64,000 nucleotides of DNA, taken from Prevotella sp. GTDB taxonomy: Bacteria > Bacteroidota > Bacteroidia > Bacteroidales > Bacteroidaceae. The notes under the pieces are model-generated. The model was not told the DNA's origin. It searched no databases and saw nothing but the letters and a program-made list of their open reading frames with translations. This document shows, one piece after another, positions 22,028 through 32,326 of the stretch (its first letter is position 1; the number at the start of each line of letters is the position of its first letter). The stretch lies in the NCBI GenBank assembly GCA_022775985.1, contig JALFIM010000039.1, forward strand, positions 43,407-107,406. Reading direction: 5' to 3'. A program made the translations under genes and the position numbers.

Positions 22028-23995
22028 CTACTTGCCGAGTTTCTTCAACCAGTTGAGAGGCTTCTTGAGGATAGACTTCAAGCCACCGTCGTTAGACGGA
22101 TTGACAACTGGCGACATGCCTATGGTCTTTGAGTACTTCGTAGACACCTGCGGCTGGGCATCAGCATCATTGCGCTGCTGGCGCTGCTTACGCGAACGCT
22201 TCTTGGTCTTGGACTGCTGCTTGTCGCCTTGCTTGGCAGACTTCTCGCCCCTCGATGCCTTCTCACCCTTTTGAGCTTTATCATTCTTGGCAGGTTTGCC
22301 ACCATTTGCAGACTTGTCACCCTGCTTTCTATCGCTCTGTCTTGACTGCTTGCCACCGTCCTTCGACTGCTTGTCGCCATTCTCTCCCTGCCGCTTGGCC
22401 TGACGGTTCTGGCGATTGCCCTTGCCACGAGACTCCTGTTTGTCGGCTGATGATGCGTCATCGGCAGCAGACTTCTCTGCGCTGTCCGCGCTACTAACCT
22501 CGCCATCGGCAGACTGTCTGTCGTGCTTGCGCTTGCCGTTTCCACGGCGGCGGCGTGAGTTGCGGCGTTCACCCTGCTGCGTGTCGCCCTCGGTCTGTGC
22601 GTTGTCGGCCTGTGTGCCACCGTTGGTGGAATCCTTACCAACCGCAGCATCTGCCTGTGCGTCAACTGTGGCAGCGGCATTGGCAGACTCACTCTGACCA
22701 ATCTGAGCTGCGGCATCGGCATCAGCCTTGGGCTGTTTCTCCTTACGCTCGTTATCACCACGGCGCGGCTTGTGCTTGTGGGCAGTAGCATCGCGGTTCT
22801 TACGGCGTATGCTCTTGGCCGACGAACGCTGCTTGCGGCCCTCCTTATACTCAGGCCCCTCGCCCAGTTCCTCGGGCAACGGATTCTTGGTCACTTCCTT
22901 CTCCAGGAGTTTCTCTATCTGCTTGAAGTAGTGTATGTCCTCCTCGTTGATGAAGGTAATGGCCACACCGTCGCGGTCGGCACGTGCAGTACGGCCTATA
23001 CGGTGTACATAGTCTTCGGCATCGTGGGGCACATCGAAGTTTATTACCATAGCGATGTCATCAATGTCTATACCGCGTGCGAGGATATCTGTGGCCACGA
23101 GCACGTCTATCTGGCCGCTCTTGAACTTGTACAGCATCTGGTCGCGCTCGGCCTGGTCAAGGTCTGAGTGCATCTCACCGCTGTTGACGTGCATGCGTTG
23201 CAGTGCCCTGTTGATGGCCTTCACCTTCTGTTTCTTGCCAGAGAAGATGATGACGCGCTTCAGGTCGCCCTGCTTGAAAATGTCCTGTATTATGCCCAGC
23301 TTCTGGGTCTCATAGCATACATACGCGCTCTGCTTTATCTTCTCCGCAGGCTTGCTCACGGCCAGCTTCACCACCACGGGGTTCTTGAGCAGTGTCTTGG
23401 CCAGTTCCTCAATCTTGTCGGGCATTGTGGCAGAGAACATGATGGTCTGGCATGTGGGCGGAAGCTGCTGTGCTATCTTCTTGATGTCCTCAGAGAAACC
23501 CATGTCGAGCATGCGGTCGGCCTCATCAAGCACGAAGAACGACACCTTGCTGAAGTCGGCGTTGCCCATGCTTATGTGGCTGATGAGTCGTCCCGGGGTA
23601 GCTATCACCACGTCGGCACCAAGACTCAGGCTCTTGAGTTCCTGGTCATAGCGGTTGCCATCGTTGCCACCGTACACCGCTACGCTGCTTACATCCTGCA
23701 GATAGTAGCCGAAACCCTGCATGGCCTGGTCTATCTGCTGTGCCAACTCACGCGTAGGACTCATGATGACACAGTTGATGGCATCCTTCGGATAGCCTCC
23801 GTCATCGAGCTTGCTGAGTATGGGCAGGAGGTATGCAGCAGTCTTTCCCGTTCCTGTCTGTGCTACTCCGAGCACGTCGTTGCCTTTCAGAATCTCGGGA
23901 ATGCACTGCTCTTGTACGGGTGTGCATTTGTCGAAGTGCATGTCATATAATGCATCGAGCACATTGTCGTTTAAATCTAATTCGTCGAAATACAT
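22028..23995 (-). CDS. DEAD-box RNA helicase with long low-complexity basic C-terminal tail
   Basis: MYFDELDLNDNVLDALYDMHFDKCTPVQEQCIPEIL..., AQTGTGKTAAY, VLDEADRMLD, SAT, HRIGRTAR; K/Q/S/D-rich tail. Confidence 0.94.
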   Translation of the reverse strand: MYFDELDLNDNVLDALYDMHFDKCTPVQEQCIPEILKGNDVLGVAQTGTGKTAAYLLPILSKLDDGGYPKDAINCVIMSPTRELAQQIDQAMQGFGYYLQDVSSVAVYGGNDGNRYDQELKSLSLGADVVIATPGRLISHISMGNADFSKVSFFVLDEADRMLDMGFSEDIKKIAQQLPPTCQTIMFSATMPDKIEELAKTLLKNPVVVKLAVSKPAEKIKQSAYVCYETQKLGIIQDIFKQGDLKRVIIFSGKKQKVKAINRALQRMHVNSGEMHSDLDQAERDQMLYKFKSGQIDVLVATDILARGIDIDDIAMVINFDVPHDAEDYVHRIGRTARADRDGVAITFINEEDIHYFKQIEKLLEKEVTKNPLPEELGEGPEYKEGRKQRSSAKSIRRKNRDATAHKHKPRRGDNERKEKQPKADADAAAQIGQSESANAAATVDAQADAAVGKDSTNGGTQADNAQTEGDTQQGERRNSRRRRGNGKRKHDRQSADGEVSSADSAEKSAADDASSADKQESRGKGNRQNRQAKRQGENGDKQSKDGGKQSRQSDRKQGDKSANGGKPAKNDKAQKGEKASRGEKSAKQGDKQQSKTKKRSRKQRQQRNDADAQPQVSTKYSKTIGMSPVVNPSNDGGLKSILKKPLNWLKKLGK

Positions 23996-24005
23996 AAGTT
24001 CTTGA

Positions 24006-25235
24006 TTAATTTGGTGCTTTGCGGTAGCAGAAGTATGCCACCACAGCGAAAATGATGTTTGGAATCCATGCCGCCAGTATAGGCGGCGTGTTTGCCTGTA
24101 TGGCAAAAGTTGACGACACGGTCTGCAACATGATGTACGTGAAACTCAGTGCAAGACCTATGCCGAGGTACATGCCCATGCCTCCCTTGCGCTTGCGTGA
24201 CGACAACGACACGCCTATAGTGGTGAGGATGAACGATGCGAACGACGACGCTATGCGCTTGTAGTACTCCACCTGATACTGCACTACATTGCTGCTGCCA
24301 CGGTCTATCTGCTTGGAGATATACTCCTTGAGCTCAGGGCTTGTGAACGTCTCCTGCTGCCCTTTGGAGTAGACGAGGTCGGTAGGCTCCATCTGTATGA
24401 TGGTGTCTTTCCTCGCTCCGCTGGTGATATGCTCACGCAGTCCACGCAGCTCACGTACCTTCCAGCTCGTAGCGCTCCAATGGTACTTGGAGTCGGAGAT
24501 GGTGTCGTACTGTATCTCCACCGCCGTCATGTGACTCACGAGCTTCTTGTTCTCGAACCTGTCGAGCGAGAAGCCGTAGCCTTTCTTCATCTGGTTGTCG
24601 TAATGCTGTATGTAGGCTATGACACCCTTGCCCACTTGCAGCATCACGTTGTCTGCCGACGTGTTCTTGCGCTTGTTCTTGTACATGGACTCGAAGTTCT
24701 GCCTCACCACGGTGCCGTGCGGTATGATGTACGCACTCAGGTAGAACGAGAGCGCGGAGATGAGCACGCACGATATCATGTACGGCCGCATGAGCCGGCG
24801 GAAGGATATGCCGGCGGCGAGCATCGATATTATCTCCGAGTTGCCGGCGAGCTTGGACGTGAAGAATATCACGGCGATGAACACGAACAGCGGACTGAAG
24901 AGATTGGCGAAATACGGCACGAAGTTGACGTAGTAGTCGAACACTATGGCCTTGAGAGGGGCGTGGTACTGCGCGAACTTCGCCAGGTTCTCGTTGATGT
25001 CAAAGACTATGGATATGGATATGATGAGCGCAATGGCGTAGAAGTATGTGCCTATAAACTTCTTGATGATATACCAATCAAGACGCTTGATGTAGCGGCT
25101 GGGGCTGAGTACAGCCATAAATGCCAGTTTCTCCTTAATCCATGCGGCAGCCAGAGCCGCCTTGCTGCCGCAGCGCCTCAGGGCGCGTGCGGCATTGAGC
25201 AACTTCTGATACCGTATATTCCTTGCTGTGTCCAT
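24006..25235 (-). CDS. LptF/LptG (YjgP/YjgQ) family LPS export permease; start codon uncertain
   Basis: RLDWYIIKKFIGTYFYAIALIISISIVFDINENLAKF; conserved SPLFVFIAVIFFTSKLAGNSEIISMLAAGISF. Confidence 0.88.
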   Translation of the reverse strand: MDTARNIRYQKLLNAARALRRCGSKAALAAAWIKEKLAFMAVLSPSRYIKRLDWYIIKKFIGTYFYAIALIISISIVFDINENLAKFAQYHAPLKAIVFDYYVNFVPYFANLFSPLFVFIAVIFFTSKLAGNSEIISMLAAGISFRRLMRPYMISCVLISALSFYLSAYIIPHGTVVRQNFESMYKNKRKNTSADNVMLQVGKGVIAYIQHYDNQMKKGYGFSLDRFENKKLVSHMTAVEIQYDTISDSKYHWSATSWKVRELRGLREHITSGARKDTIIQMEPTDLVYSKGQQETFTSPELKEYISKQIDRGSSNVVQYQVEYYKRIASSFASFILTTIGVSLSSRKRKGGMGMYLGIGLALSFTYIMLQTVSSTFAIQANTPPILAAWIPNIIFAVVAYFCYRKAPN

Positions 25236-25371
25236 ACTGTGTTTGTTTTCCGCCGTGTGCCGTCATGTGCGTGGTGCCACACACGCAGCGTCAGGCGGTG
25301 CTCCCTATAATATAATAAGGTGTGCCGTATTGTGTGTTCGTTGCGATTTACTCCGTCGTGTACAGTGCTTC

Positions 25372-26505
25372 CTACACCCTCCGTCCGAGCTGATCTATGA
25401 CGCTGGCCTTCCAACGGGTGAAGTCGCCATCGATGATGTGCTGCCGTGCATCCGTCACCAGTCGCAGGTAGAATGCGAGGTTGTGGATGCTCGCTATCTG
25501 CATGGCGAGGAGCTCCTGAGCCTTGAACAGGTGGTGCAGATAGGCTTTGGAGTGCAGCCTGTCGATTTCGCACCCGTCAGGGTCTATGGGCGAGAAGTCC
25601 TGCTCCCACTTCTTGTTGCGCATGTTCATCGTGCCGTTGTAGGTGAAGAGCATGGCGTTGCGTCCGTTGCGTGTAGGCATCACGCAGTCAAACATGTCCA
25701 CGCCGCGCTCTATGGCCTCAAGGATGTTCTGTGGAGTGCCAACGCCCATGAGATAGCGGGGCTTGTCCTTGGGCAGGATGCCGTTGACCACCTCTATCAT
25801 CTCGTACATCACCTCCGTGGGCTCGCCTACGGCAAGACCGCCTATGGCGTTGCCAGCGGCACCCTTGTCGGCCACGAACTTGGCCGCATCGCTCCTGAGG
25901 TCCTTGAAGGTACAGCCCTGCACGATAGGAAACAGCGTCTGGTCGTAGCCGTAGAGCGGCTCCGTCTCGTTGAAACGCTTTATGCACCTGTCGAGCCACC
26001 GCTGCGTCATGGCGAGGCTCTTCTTGGCATACTGGTAGTCGCTCTGCCCAGGAGGGCACTCGTCGAGTGCCATCATGATGTCGGCTCCTATCACACGTTC
26101 GGTGTCCATGACGTTCTCAGGCGTGAAGAAGTGCTTGGAGCCGTCGATGTGCGAGCGAAACTCGCATCCCTCCTCGCGCAGCTTGCGTATGCCTGTGAGC
26201 GAGAACACCTGAAAACCGCCCGAGTCGGTGAGTATGGGCTTATCCCAAGTATTGAACTTGTGCAGTCCGCCGGCCTTGCGCAGGGTGTCGAGTCCAGGCC
26301 GCAGATACAGGTGGTAGGTGTTGCCAAGGATTATCTGGGCCTTGACCTGGTCGCGCAGCTCGGCGAAGTGTACGCCCTTGACAGAACCGCACGTTCCCAC
26401 GGGCATGAAGATAGGAGTCTTTATCTGCCCGTGTGCAGTGGTGATGAGTCCTGCCCTTGCGTCAGACGCCGGGTCGGTGTGCTGAAGTTGGAATGTCAGT
26501 GCCAT
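25372..26505 (-). CDS. tgt: Queuine tRNA-ribosyltransferase
   Basis: MPVGTCGSVKGV, LGNTYHLYLRPG, LTDSGGFQVFSL, RYLMGVGTPQNILEAIERGVDMFDCVMPTRNGR. Confidence 0.96.
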   Translation of the reverse strand: MALTFQLQHTDPASDARAGLITTAHGQIKTPIFMPVGTCGSVKGVHFAELRDQVKAQIILGNTYHLYLRPGLDTLRKAGGLHKFNTWDKPILTDSGGFQVFSLTGIRKLREEGCEFRSHIDGSKHFFTPENVMDTERVIGADIMMALDECPPGQSDYQYAKKSLAMTQRWLDRCIKRFNETEPLYGYDQTLFPIVQGCTFKDLRSDAAKFVADKGAAGNAIGGLAVGEPTEVMYEMIEVVNGILPKDKPRYLMGVGTPQNILEAIERGVDMFDCVMPTRNGRNAMLFTYNGTMNMRNKKWEQDFSPIDPDGCEIDRLHSKAYLHHLFKAQELLAMQIASIHNLAFYLRLVTDARQHIIDGDFTRWKASVIDQLGRRV

Positions 26506-26509
26506 TTGC

Positions 26510-29005
26510 TTACAGTGTATTGATTGTTGCCGTTGTGTCCTTGTCCTGTTCTGCTGTGGTGTCGTCGATGGTGAACTCCACAGGGGCGGTCACCTTCTCA
26601 TCTGTCAGCGCGAAGGCCCACACATCCTGCACGTTCTCCACATAGTGGAACTCCACTCCCTTGATATACATCTCGGGTATCTCCTCTATGTCCTTCCTGT
26701 TGTCGCGGCACATCACTATGTCGGTGATGCCGGCACGCTTGGCAGCGAGTATCTTCTCCTTTATGCCGCCCACGGGCAGCACCTTGCCGCGCAGTGTTAT
26801 CTCGCCTGTCATGGCGGTGTTCTTGCGCACCTTGCGCTGCGTAAGGGCCGAAGCTATAGACGTGGCGATGGTGATTCCGGCCGACGGGCCGTCCTTGGGC
26901 GTGGCGCCTTCGGGCACGTGGATGTGTATGTTCCAGTGGTCGAACACGCGGTAGTCCACTCCCAGCACATCAATGTGTGCCTTGACGTACTCCAGTGCTA
27001 TCACGGCCGACTCCTTCATCACGTCGCCGAGGTTGCCCGTCAGCGTCAGCTTGCCGGCCTTGCCCTTGCTCAGCGAGGTCTCGATGAAGAGTATCTCGCC
27101 GCCGACACTTGTCCATGCCAGACCTGTCACCACTCCCGCATAGTCGTTGCCCTGATATATGTCGCGGTAGAACGGCGGCTTGCCGAGCAGGTCATCGAGC
27201 TGCGCTGGCGTTATCTTGGTGTAGGGCAACTCGTCGTAGAGGGCCTTCTTCAGGGCGAGCTTGCGCAGGACCTTGTCTATCTGCTTCTCTAGCTGCCGCA
27301 CTCCGCTCTCACGTGTGTACTGCTCTATGATGCGTTCTATGGCCTGTTTGGTAAACTGCGGTTTCACGTCGAGGCCGTCGAGCCCCGTGTCACGGAGCTT
27401 GTTGGGGATGAGATGACGCTTTGCAATCTCTATCTTCTCCTCGGTGATGTAGCCACTCACCTCTATTATCTCCATTCTGTCAAGCAGTGGCTTGGGGATA
27501 GTGTTGAGGTCGTTGGCCGTGGCGATGAAGAGCACCTTCGAGAGGTCGAAGTCCACGTCTATGTAGTTGTCATGGAACGCGTTGTTCTGTTCCGGGTCGA
27601 GCACCTCGAGCAGTGCCGACGACGGGTCGCCGTTGACGGTGTTCTGCGTCACCTTGTCTATCTCGTCGAGTATGAACACGGGGTTTGCCGACCCCACCTT
27701 CTGCATGTTCTTGATGATACGGCCCGGCATTGCGCCGATGTATGTGCGGCGGTGTCCGCGTATCTCGCTCTCATCGTGCAGTCCACCGAGCGACATGCGC
27801 ACGTACTTGCGCTTCAGTGCCGTGGCGATGCTCTTGCCCAGACTCGTCTTGCCCACTCCCGGAGGGCCGTAGAGGCAGACGATGGGCGACTTGAGGTCGC
27901 CGCGCAGCTTCAGCACGGCCATGTACTCGAGTATGCGTTCCTTCACCTTCTCCATGCCATAGTGGTCGCGGTCGAGCACACGCTGCGCCTTCTTGAGGTC
28001 GAGGTTGTCCTTGGTGTACTCGTTCCACGGCAGCGACACCATGGTCTGCAGGTAAGTCAGCTGCACGCTGTAGTCGGGACTCTGCGGGTTGAGGATATCG
28101 AGCTTGTCAAGCTCCTTGTCAAACACCTTAGCCACCTCCTTGCCCCACTTCTTCTTCTTGGCATCCTTGGCAAGCTGCTTGCGGTCGGGCGAGCCCTCGC
28201 CACTGCCGAGCTCCTCCTTTATGTTCTTTATCTGCTGCTGGAGGAAGTACTCGCGCTGCTGCTCGTCTATGTCCTCACGCGTCTTGGAGCGTATGTTCTG
28301 CTTGAGCTGCAGGAACTGCCTCTCACGCGAGAGAGCCTTCAGCGTGACGATGACACGGTCTGTCATGGACGCAGCCTTGAGCATGCCCTCCTTGTCGGCC
28401 ACGCTGAATGGCAGCATGGTGCATGCGTAGTTGACCAGCAGCATGTCGTTGCTGATGTTGGTGAAGTTGAACAACATCTCGTCGGGTATGTCCTCGTTGT
28501 TGCGGATGTAGTCCTTGACATTGCTGCGCAGGTCGGCCAGTGCCGTGGCAAACACGCTGTCGCCATCGGCCGGGAGCTGCTCGGGCTCCAGCTGCGCGTG
28601 CCCCATGAAGTACGGCTTCGTGGTAGTGATGTCGGCACGCCGGCACCTGCCGAGCCCCTGTATTATGGCCGTTATGTTGTCGTTGCCCCCCGGCATGGCT
28701 ATCGTCCTCACGAGCTTTGCGAACACACCATACTCGCAGAGATCCTCAGGCTTGGGGTCATCGACAGACGAGTCGCGCTGTGAGAAAACGGCGAACACGG
28801 CATCGGGGTTCTTCTTCATGTCGTTGATGAGCTCCATGCTCGGCTTGCGCCCTATGAGTATAGGCGTGAGCATGCCCGGAAACAGCACCATGTTGCGAGT
28901 AGTCAGGAATGGTATCTCCTCGTCAGAGTGCATGTTGAAGAGGTTGGAAATATCACCTTCGTAGTCGGCGAACATCTGTATGGATGTGTTTGATTTTCTG
29001 TTCAT
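26510..29005 (-). CDS. lon: Endopeptidase La (ATP-dependent Lon protease)
   Basis: [46 protein letters not shown]. Confidence 0.97.
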   Translation of the reverse strand: MNRKSNTSIQMFADYEGDISNLFNMHSDEEIPFLTTRNMVLFPGMLTPILIGRKPSMELINDMKKNPDAVFAVFSQRDSSVDDPKPEDLCEYGVFAKLVRTIAMPGGNDNITAIIQGLGRCRRADITTTKPYFMGHAQLEPEQLPADGDSVFATALADLRSNVKDYIRNNEDIPDEMLFNFTNISNDMLLVNYACTMLPFSVADKEGMLKAASMTDRVIVTLKALSRERQFLQLKQNIRSKTREDIDEQQREYFLQQQIKNIKEELGSGEGSPDRKQLAKDAKKKKWGKEVAKVFDKELDKLDILNPQSPDYSVQLTYLQTMVSLPWNEYTKDNLDLKKAQRVLDRDHYGMEKVKERILEYMAVLKLRGDLKSPIVCLYGPPGVGKTSLGKSIATALKRKYVRMSLGGLHDESEIRGHRRTYIGAMPGRIIKNMQKVGSANPVFILDEIDKVTQNTVNGDPSSALLEVLDPEQNNAFHDNYIDVDFDLSKVLFIATANDLNTIPKPLLDRMEIIEVSGYITEEKIEIAKRHLIPNKLRDTGLDGLDVKPQFTKQAIERIIEQYTRESGVRQLEKQIDKVLRKLALKKALYDELPYTKITPAQLDDLLGKPPFYRDIYQGNDYAGVVTGLAWTSVGGEILFIETSLSKGKAGKLTLTGNLGDVMKESAVIALEYVKAHIDVLGVDYRVFDHWNIHIHVPEGATPKDGPSAGITIATSIASALTQRKVRKNTAMTGEITLRGKVLPVGGIKEKILAAKRAGITDIVMCRDNRKDIEEIPEMYIKGVEFHYVENVQDVWAFALTDEKVTAPVEFTIDDTTAEQDKDTTATINTL

Positions 29006-29252
29006 CAGTCGTTTCTGTTATATAATTGACTTGCAAAAGTAATGTTTTTTTTCCAGTTATCCGAATAAAGCATGCTGATATTGCGTTTTTTAAGTAGTTT
29101 TTATGGTTTGTGCGTGTGCGCGTGAGAGGCCGATGCTTGACACGACGCGAGTCAGACAGCAACATCATCACAAGCCCATAGCGACGGTCTACAAGCCAAT
29201 CCCATAAGCCTCTGATACCAAACGACTTAACAAATCAATACAAACATCGTTA

Positions 29253-29340
29253 CAAAACGGCCCATTTCGCAATCCAAAACGGCCCATTTCGGACGGCAAA
29301 ACGGCCCGAATCGCAGCGCGAAACGGGCCGTTTTACAAAC
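29253..29340. repeat. Quasi-palindrome array, copy C (4 units, inverted relative to B and D)
   Basis: caaaacggcccatttcgcaatccaaaacggcccatttcggacggcaaaacggcccgaatcgcagcgcgaaacgggccgttttac; centres at 29259, 29281, 29303, 29326. Confidence 0.92.
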
Positions 29341-29430
29341 AGGTGTCATACCGTTTGATTAATTTGTTGTTCATATTGAAAACCTCTCAAAGTCATACTT
29401 ACATTTTTTTAGTTGTACTTAATCTGTACA

Positions 29431-29664
29431 TTACTTCCCAAGGATTGTGTCAAACATTTCATCCACAGAGTCCCAATGTGTCACTCTACCCTTGGCAACA
29501 TCCTCTTCAGCAAGTTCTAATCCTGTTTTTTTAGGTTTCAATACAGAAATGGAGCTTACACCATTTAGCATCTGAATGGCATTCTTCAGCTTATTCACCA
29601 ATAATGGGTCAGATATAGAAACAAGCAACTGTGGTTCTTTTAATGCCATAGACTTCATTTTCAT
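29431..29664 (-). CDS. Small antitoxin-like protein (77 aa), no toxin partner seen
   Basis: MKMKSMALKEPQLLVSISDPLLVNKLKNAIQMLNGVSSISVLKPKKTGLELAEEDVAKGRVTHWDSVDEMFDTILGK; C-terminal EEDVAKGRVTHWDSVDEMF pattern of Bacteroidales antitoxins. Confidence 0.55.
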   Translation of the reverse strand: MKMKSMALKEPQLLVSISDPLLVNKLKNAIQMLNGVSSISVLKPKKTGLELAEEDVAKGRVTHWDSVDEMFDTILGK

Positions 29665-29821
29665 ATTTTTCCTCTTTAGTATTATACTTTGCAAACTTAC
29701 ATAAAAAAGGCGAATTATACGCCTGTTTTTATAAAAAAGTTGAAACCGCAGAATCCACAGGCTTTCGTATAATGAGGTTCTACGCGTCCCTTCTGCGACC
29801 TCACAGCATCCCTCCAGTAAG

Positions 29822-30322
29822 TCATGCATCTCCGTCGCCACCCGACCTGAACAGCAGCCTGGCAAGGCCATAGACGTAGCGGCGGAAGCCGGGGCGGTAG
29901 GCCAGCATGCGGTCGAACCAGCCCAAGTGGCGGCCGGCCGTGCGCACCACCATGCCCACATACACCATGGCGAAGAGCGTGCCTATGCCCACGATGTACC
30001 ACTGCCACGCCCCGAAGAACGCATAGCAGAACACCACAGCGAGCACCACCAGCGACGTGTCTACGCATATCTTCACCTTGTGAAACGCCACACCCGTCAC
30101 CGCGCTCACGGCTACGGGGAATCCCTCGCCGGGCATATTGACCGAGCCGCAGCGCACCTCCAGTGCTATGCCTATGCCGAGGATGGTGCATCCTGCCACC
30201 TGCGCGGCCGCCTGTGCGGCTATGCCTGTGGGGATGAGCCACGATGTGAGCCACATGTTCACGTCGATAAGCGACCCGAACACGAATCCTACAAGCAGTT
30301 GGAACAACTGCACGGCCTCAAA
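29822..30322 (-). pseudogene. 5'-truncated YczE/YitT-like (DUF6198) integral membrane protein
   Basis: Homology-like segment begins abruptly at FEAVQLFQLLVGFVFGSLIDVNMWLTSWLIPTG; no N-terminal transmembrane part. Confidence 0.6.
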
Positions 30323-30900
30323 GCGGTGGTGATGTACATCTGTCCGTCGTCGTCGAGGAAGAACTGCGCGTCGTAGCCACGGTAGAAGTAGTTGCCCGGT
30401 GACAGGGCGTTGGCATCAGTCCAAGGCCCCGTAGGCGAGTCAGCCATGGCTATGAATGTCTTGCTGTCTATGCCGTACATAAGATAGTACTTGCCTGTGG
30501 AGGGGTTGTATATGAAGCTCGGGGCCCATACGCACTTCGTACCCGCGAGGTCAGCCCACGACTTCGGCAGTGCCAGTGGGCGGTTCTCCCACCTACGGCA
30601 GTCCTTCGACATCCACATCTGCGTGGGATATACGTTCTCTATGCCTCCGCCGTCGTTCGTGCCGTAGGCATAGAACATATCTGAATGCTCGTCGTACACG
30701 ATGGATGCGTCGGCAAGATAGGCAGGAATGACGGGGTTGCCCGTATTTTGGGCAAACACGTTCAGGTCGCGCCCGAGCATGGTCTGCTGGGCGTGTATGA
30801 CCGATGGCACCATCAATGACAGCGCAAGAACGCCCATGGCGGCATAGCGCATGAGGCTCCTTTCCATAATTGTAAGGTCGGGTATATGCTTAATTGTCAA
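30289..30900 (-). pseudogene. 3'-truncated glycoside hydrolase family 43-like secreted protein
   Basis: Signal peptide; IPAYLADASIVYDEHSDMFYAYGT, CVWAPSFIYNPSTGKYYLMYG, RGYDAQFFLDDDGQMYIT and then a short out-of-family tail TALRPCSCSNCL*. Confidence 0.7.
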
Positions 30901-31925
30901 AGGTTGAGTTTCTTCTGTATGGCCTTGCTTATGGCCTGTATGTGGCGGCCCTGGCGGCTGATGTCGTCGCGCATGATGCTTATCTGGTTGAACAGCTCGG
31001 CTGCGGCGTTCTGCAAAGCATTGGGCTTGCGTAGGCTGCGGTCAGCGAATGGGTTGACAAGCATCTTGATGCCCTTCTCCTGAACCTCCACATCTATCGA
31101 CTCGCCCGTCATCACAGGGTCGCCGTCGTAGTGTATAACGCCGGGTGCGCTGCGCTGTATGTGCAGCTTCTTGCAGCGAAACGTCTTTATCTTGGAGTTC
31201 TTGTCAAGGGTCTTGTTGAACATGTCTATGCTTATCTGGGGCGCGTCTATTACATCAAACGGCTCCATTATTATCACGTCGAGCAGTCCGTCGCTCATTG
31301 ATGCCTGTGGGGCTATGTAGGCATTGTTGCCATACTGCGAGGCGTTGGCACACGACACGAGGAAAGCCTTGTACCGGGCCGTGCCGTTGTCGTCCTGTAT
31401 GACGTAGGTCTCGGGCTTGTACTTGAGACCCTCACGGAGTATGTTCTCGGCGTATGTGATGGGGCCGCGCTTGCCAGACTCCGCGAACTTCTGGCTCACG
31501 AAGGCATCAAAGCCCATTCCACACGTGCAGAAGAACGGGTAGCCGTTGATGATGCCGTAGTCGAGGTCGCGTATCTCACAGGCGTTGATTATATCTATGG
31601 ACTTCTTGAGGTTCATGGGCAGGAGCAGATGGCGGGCGAGACCGTTGCCCGAGCCGCACGGCATGATGCCGAGGGCGGTGCCGGAATGCACTATGGCCCG
31701 CGCCACCTCGTTCACCGTACCGTCGCCACCGACAGCCACTACGACATCCACGCCGTCGGCCTTGGCCCGCGATGCTATCTCGGAGGCATGCCCCGCATAC
31801 TCGGTTATGACCACCTCGTAGTCGTATAAGGATTTGTCGATGTTTGACTCTATAAGGTTCGGCACGCCAGCCTTGTCGGATGTGCCGGAGACAAGATTTA
31901 TTACGAATACGGCTTTCTTTTTCAT
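30897..31925 (-). CDS. Diacylglycerol/sphingoid kinase-family lipid kinase
   Basis: VFVINLVSGTSDK, VVAVGGDGTVNEVARAI, GIMPCGSGNGLARHL. Confidence 0.9.
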   Translation of the reverse strand: MKKKAVFVINLVSGTSDKAGVPNLIESNIDKSLYDYEVVITEYAGHASEIASRAKADGVDVVVAVGGDGTVNEVARAIVHSGTALGIMPCGSGNGLARHLLLPMNLKKSIDIINACEIRDLDYGIINGYPFFCTCGMGFDAFVSQKFAESGKRGPITYAENILREGLKYKPETYVIQDDNGTARYKAFLVSCANASQYGNNAYIAPQASMSDGLLDVIIMEPFDVIDAPQISIDMFNKTLDKNSKIKTFRCKKLHIQRSAPGVIHYDGDPVMTGESIDVEVQEKGIKMLVNPFADRSLRKPNALQNAAAELFNQISIMRDDISRQGRHIQAISKAIQKKLNL

Positions 31926-32073
31926 AATTATCTCACTGCGTTATAGATGATTTCGTGATGTGTATTTCCCACAAAAGTAATAAAAACCTTTCATAACGAC
32001 CGTCTAATTTGGCAAAAAATGCATAAAAACCACTTTTCTCGACCGAAACATACAGAATATTATATCTTTTTTG

Positions 32074-32081
32074 TAACTTTG
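32074..32081 (+). promoter_or_regulatory. Bacteroidetes-type -7 box upstream of spt
   Basis: TAACTTTG (consensus TAnnTTTG), ~245 nt before the start codon. Confidence 0.5.
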
Positions 32082-32326
32082 CGCATTGAAAGTAAAAGAT
32101 ATAAAGGTGGATTCTAATAATTGCATTCATCGGCTTCTTCACTCTTGCCTTTGTAGGGTTGCATTCCGTATGCCTGTGTGGACAGTCCGCACGTAGTCTG
32201 GATAGTGGCGTGAAACGGCTGACTGAGAGAAAGATGACGTGCAAGCCACTTGAAGAATGAATTTTAAATGACGTGTGATTATTAGGACACGCCTAAAGAG
32301 ATTTACACCTATTTTATTGTATAATA

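Noticed and set aside
27413-28783. 456-aa + strand ORF within lon
   Set aside because: Antisense shadow of Lon.
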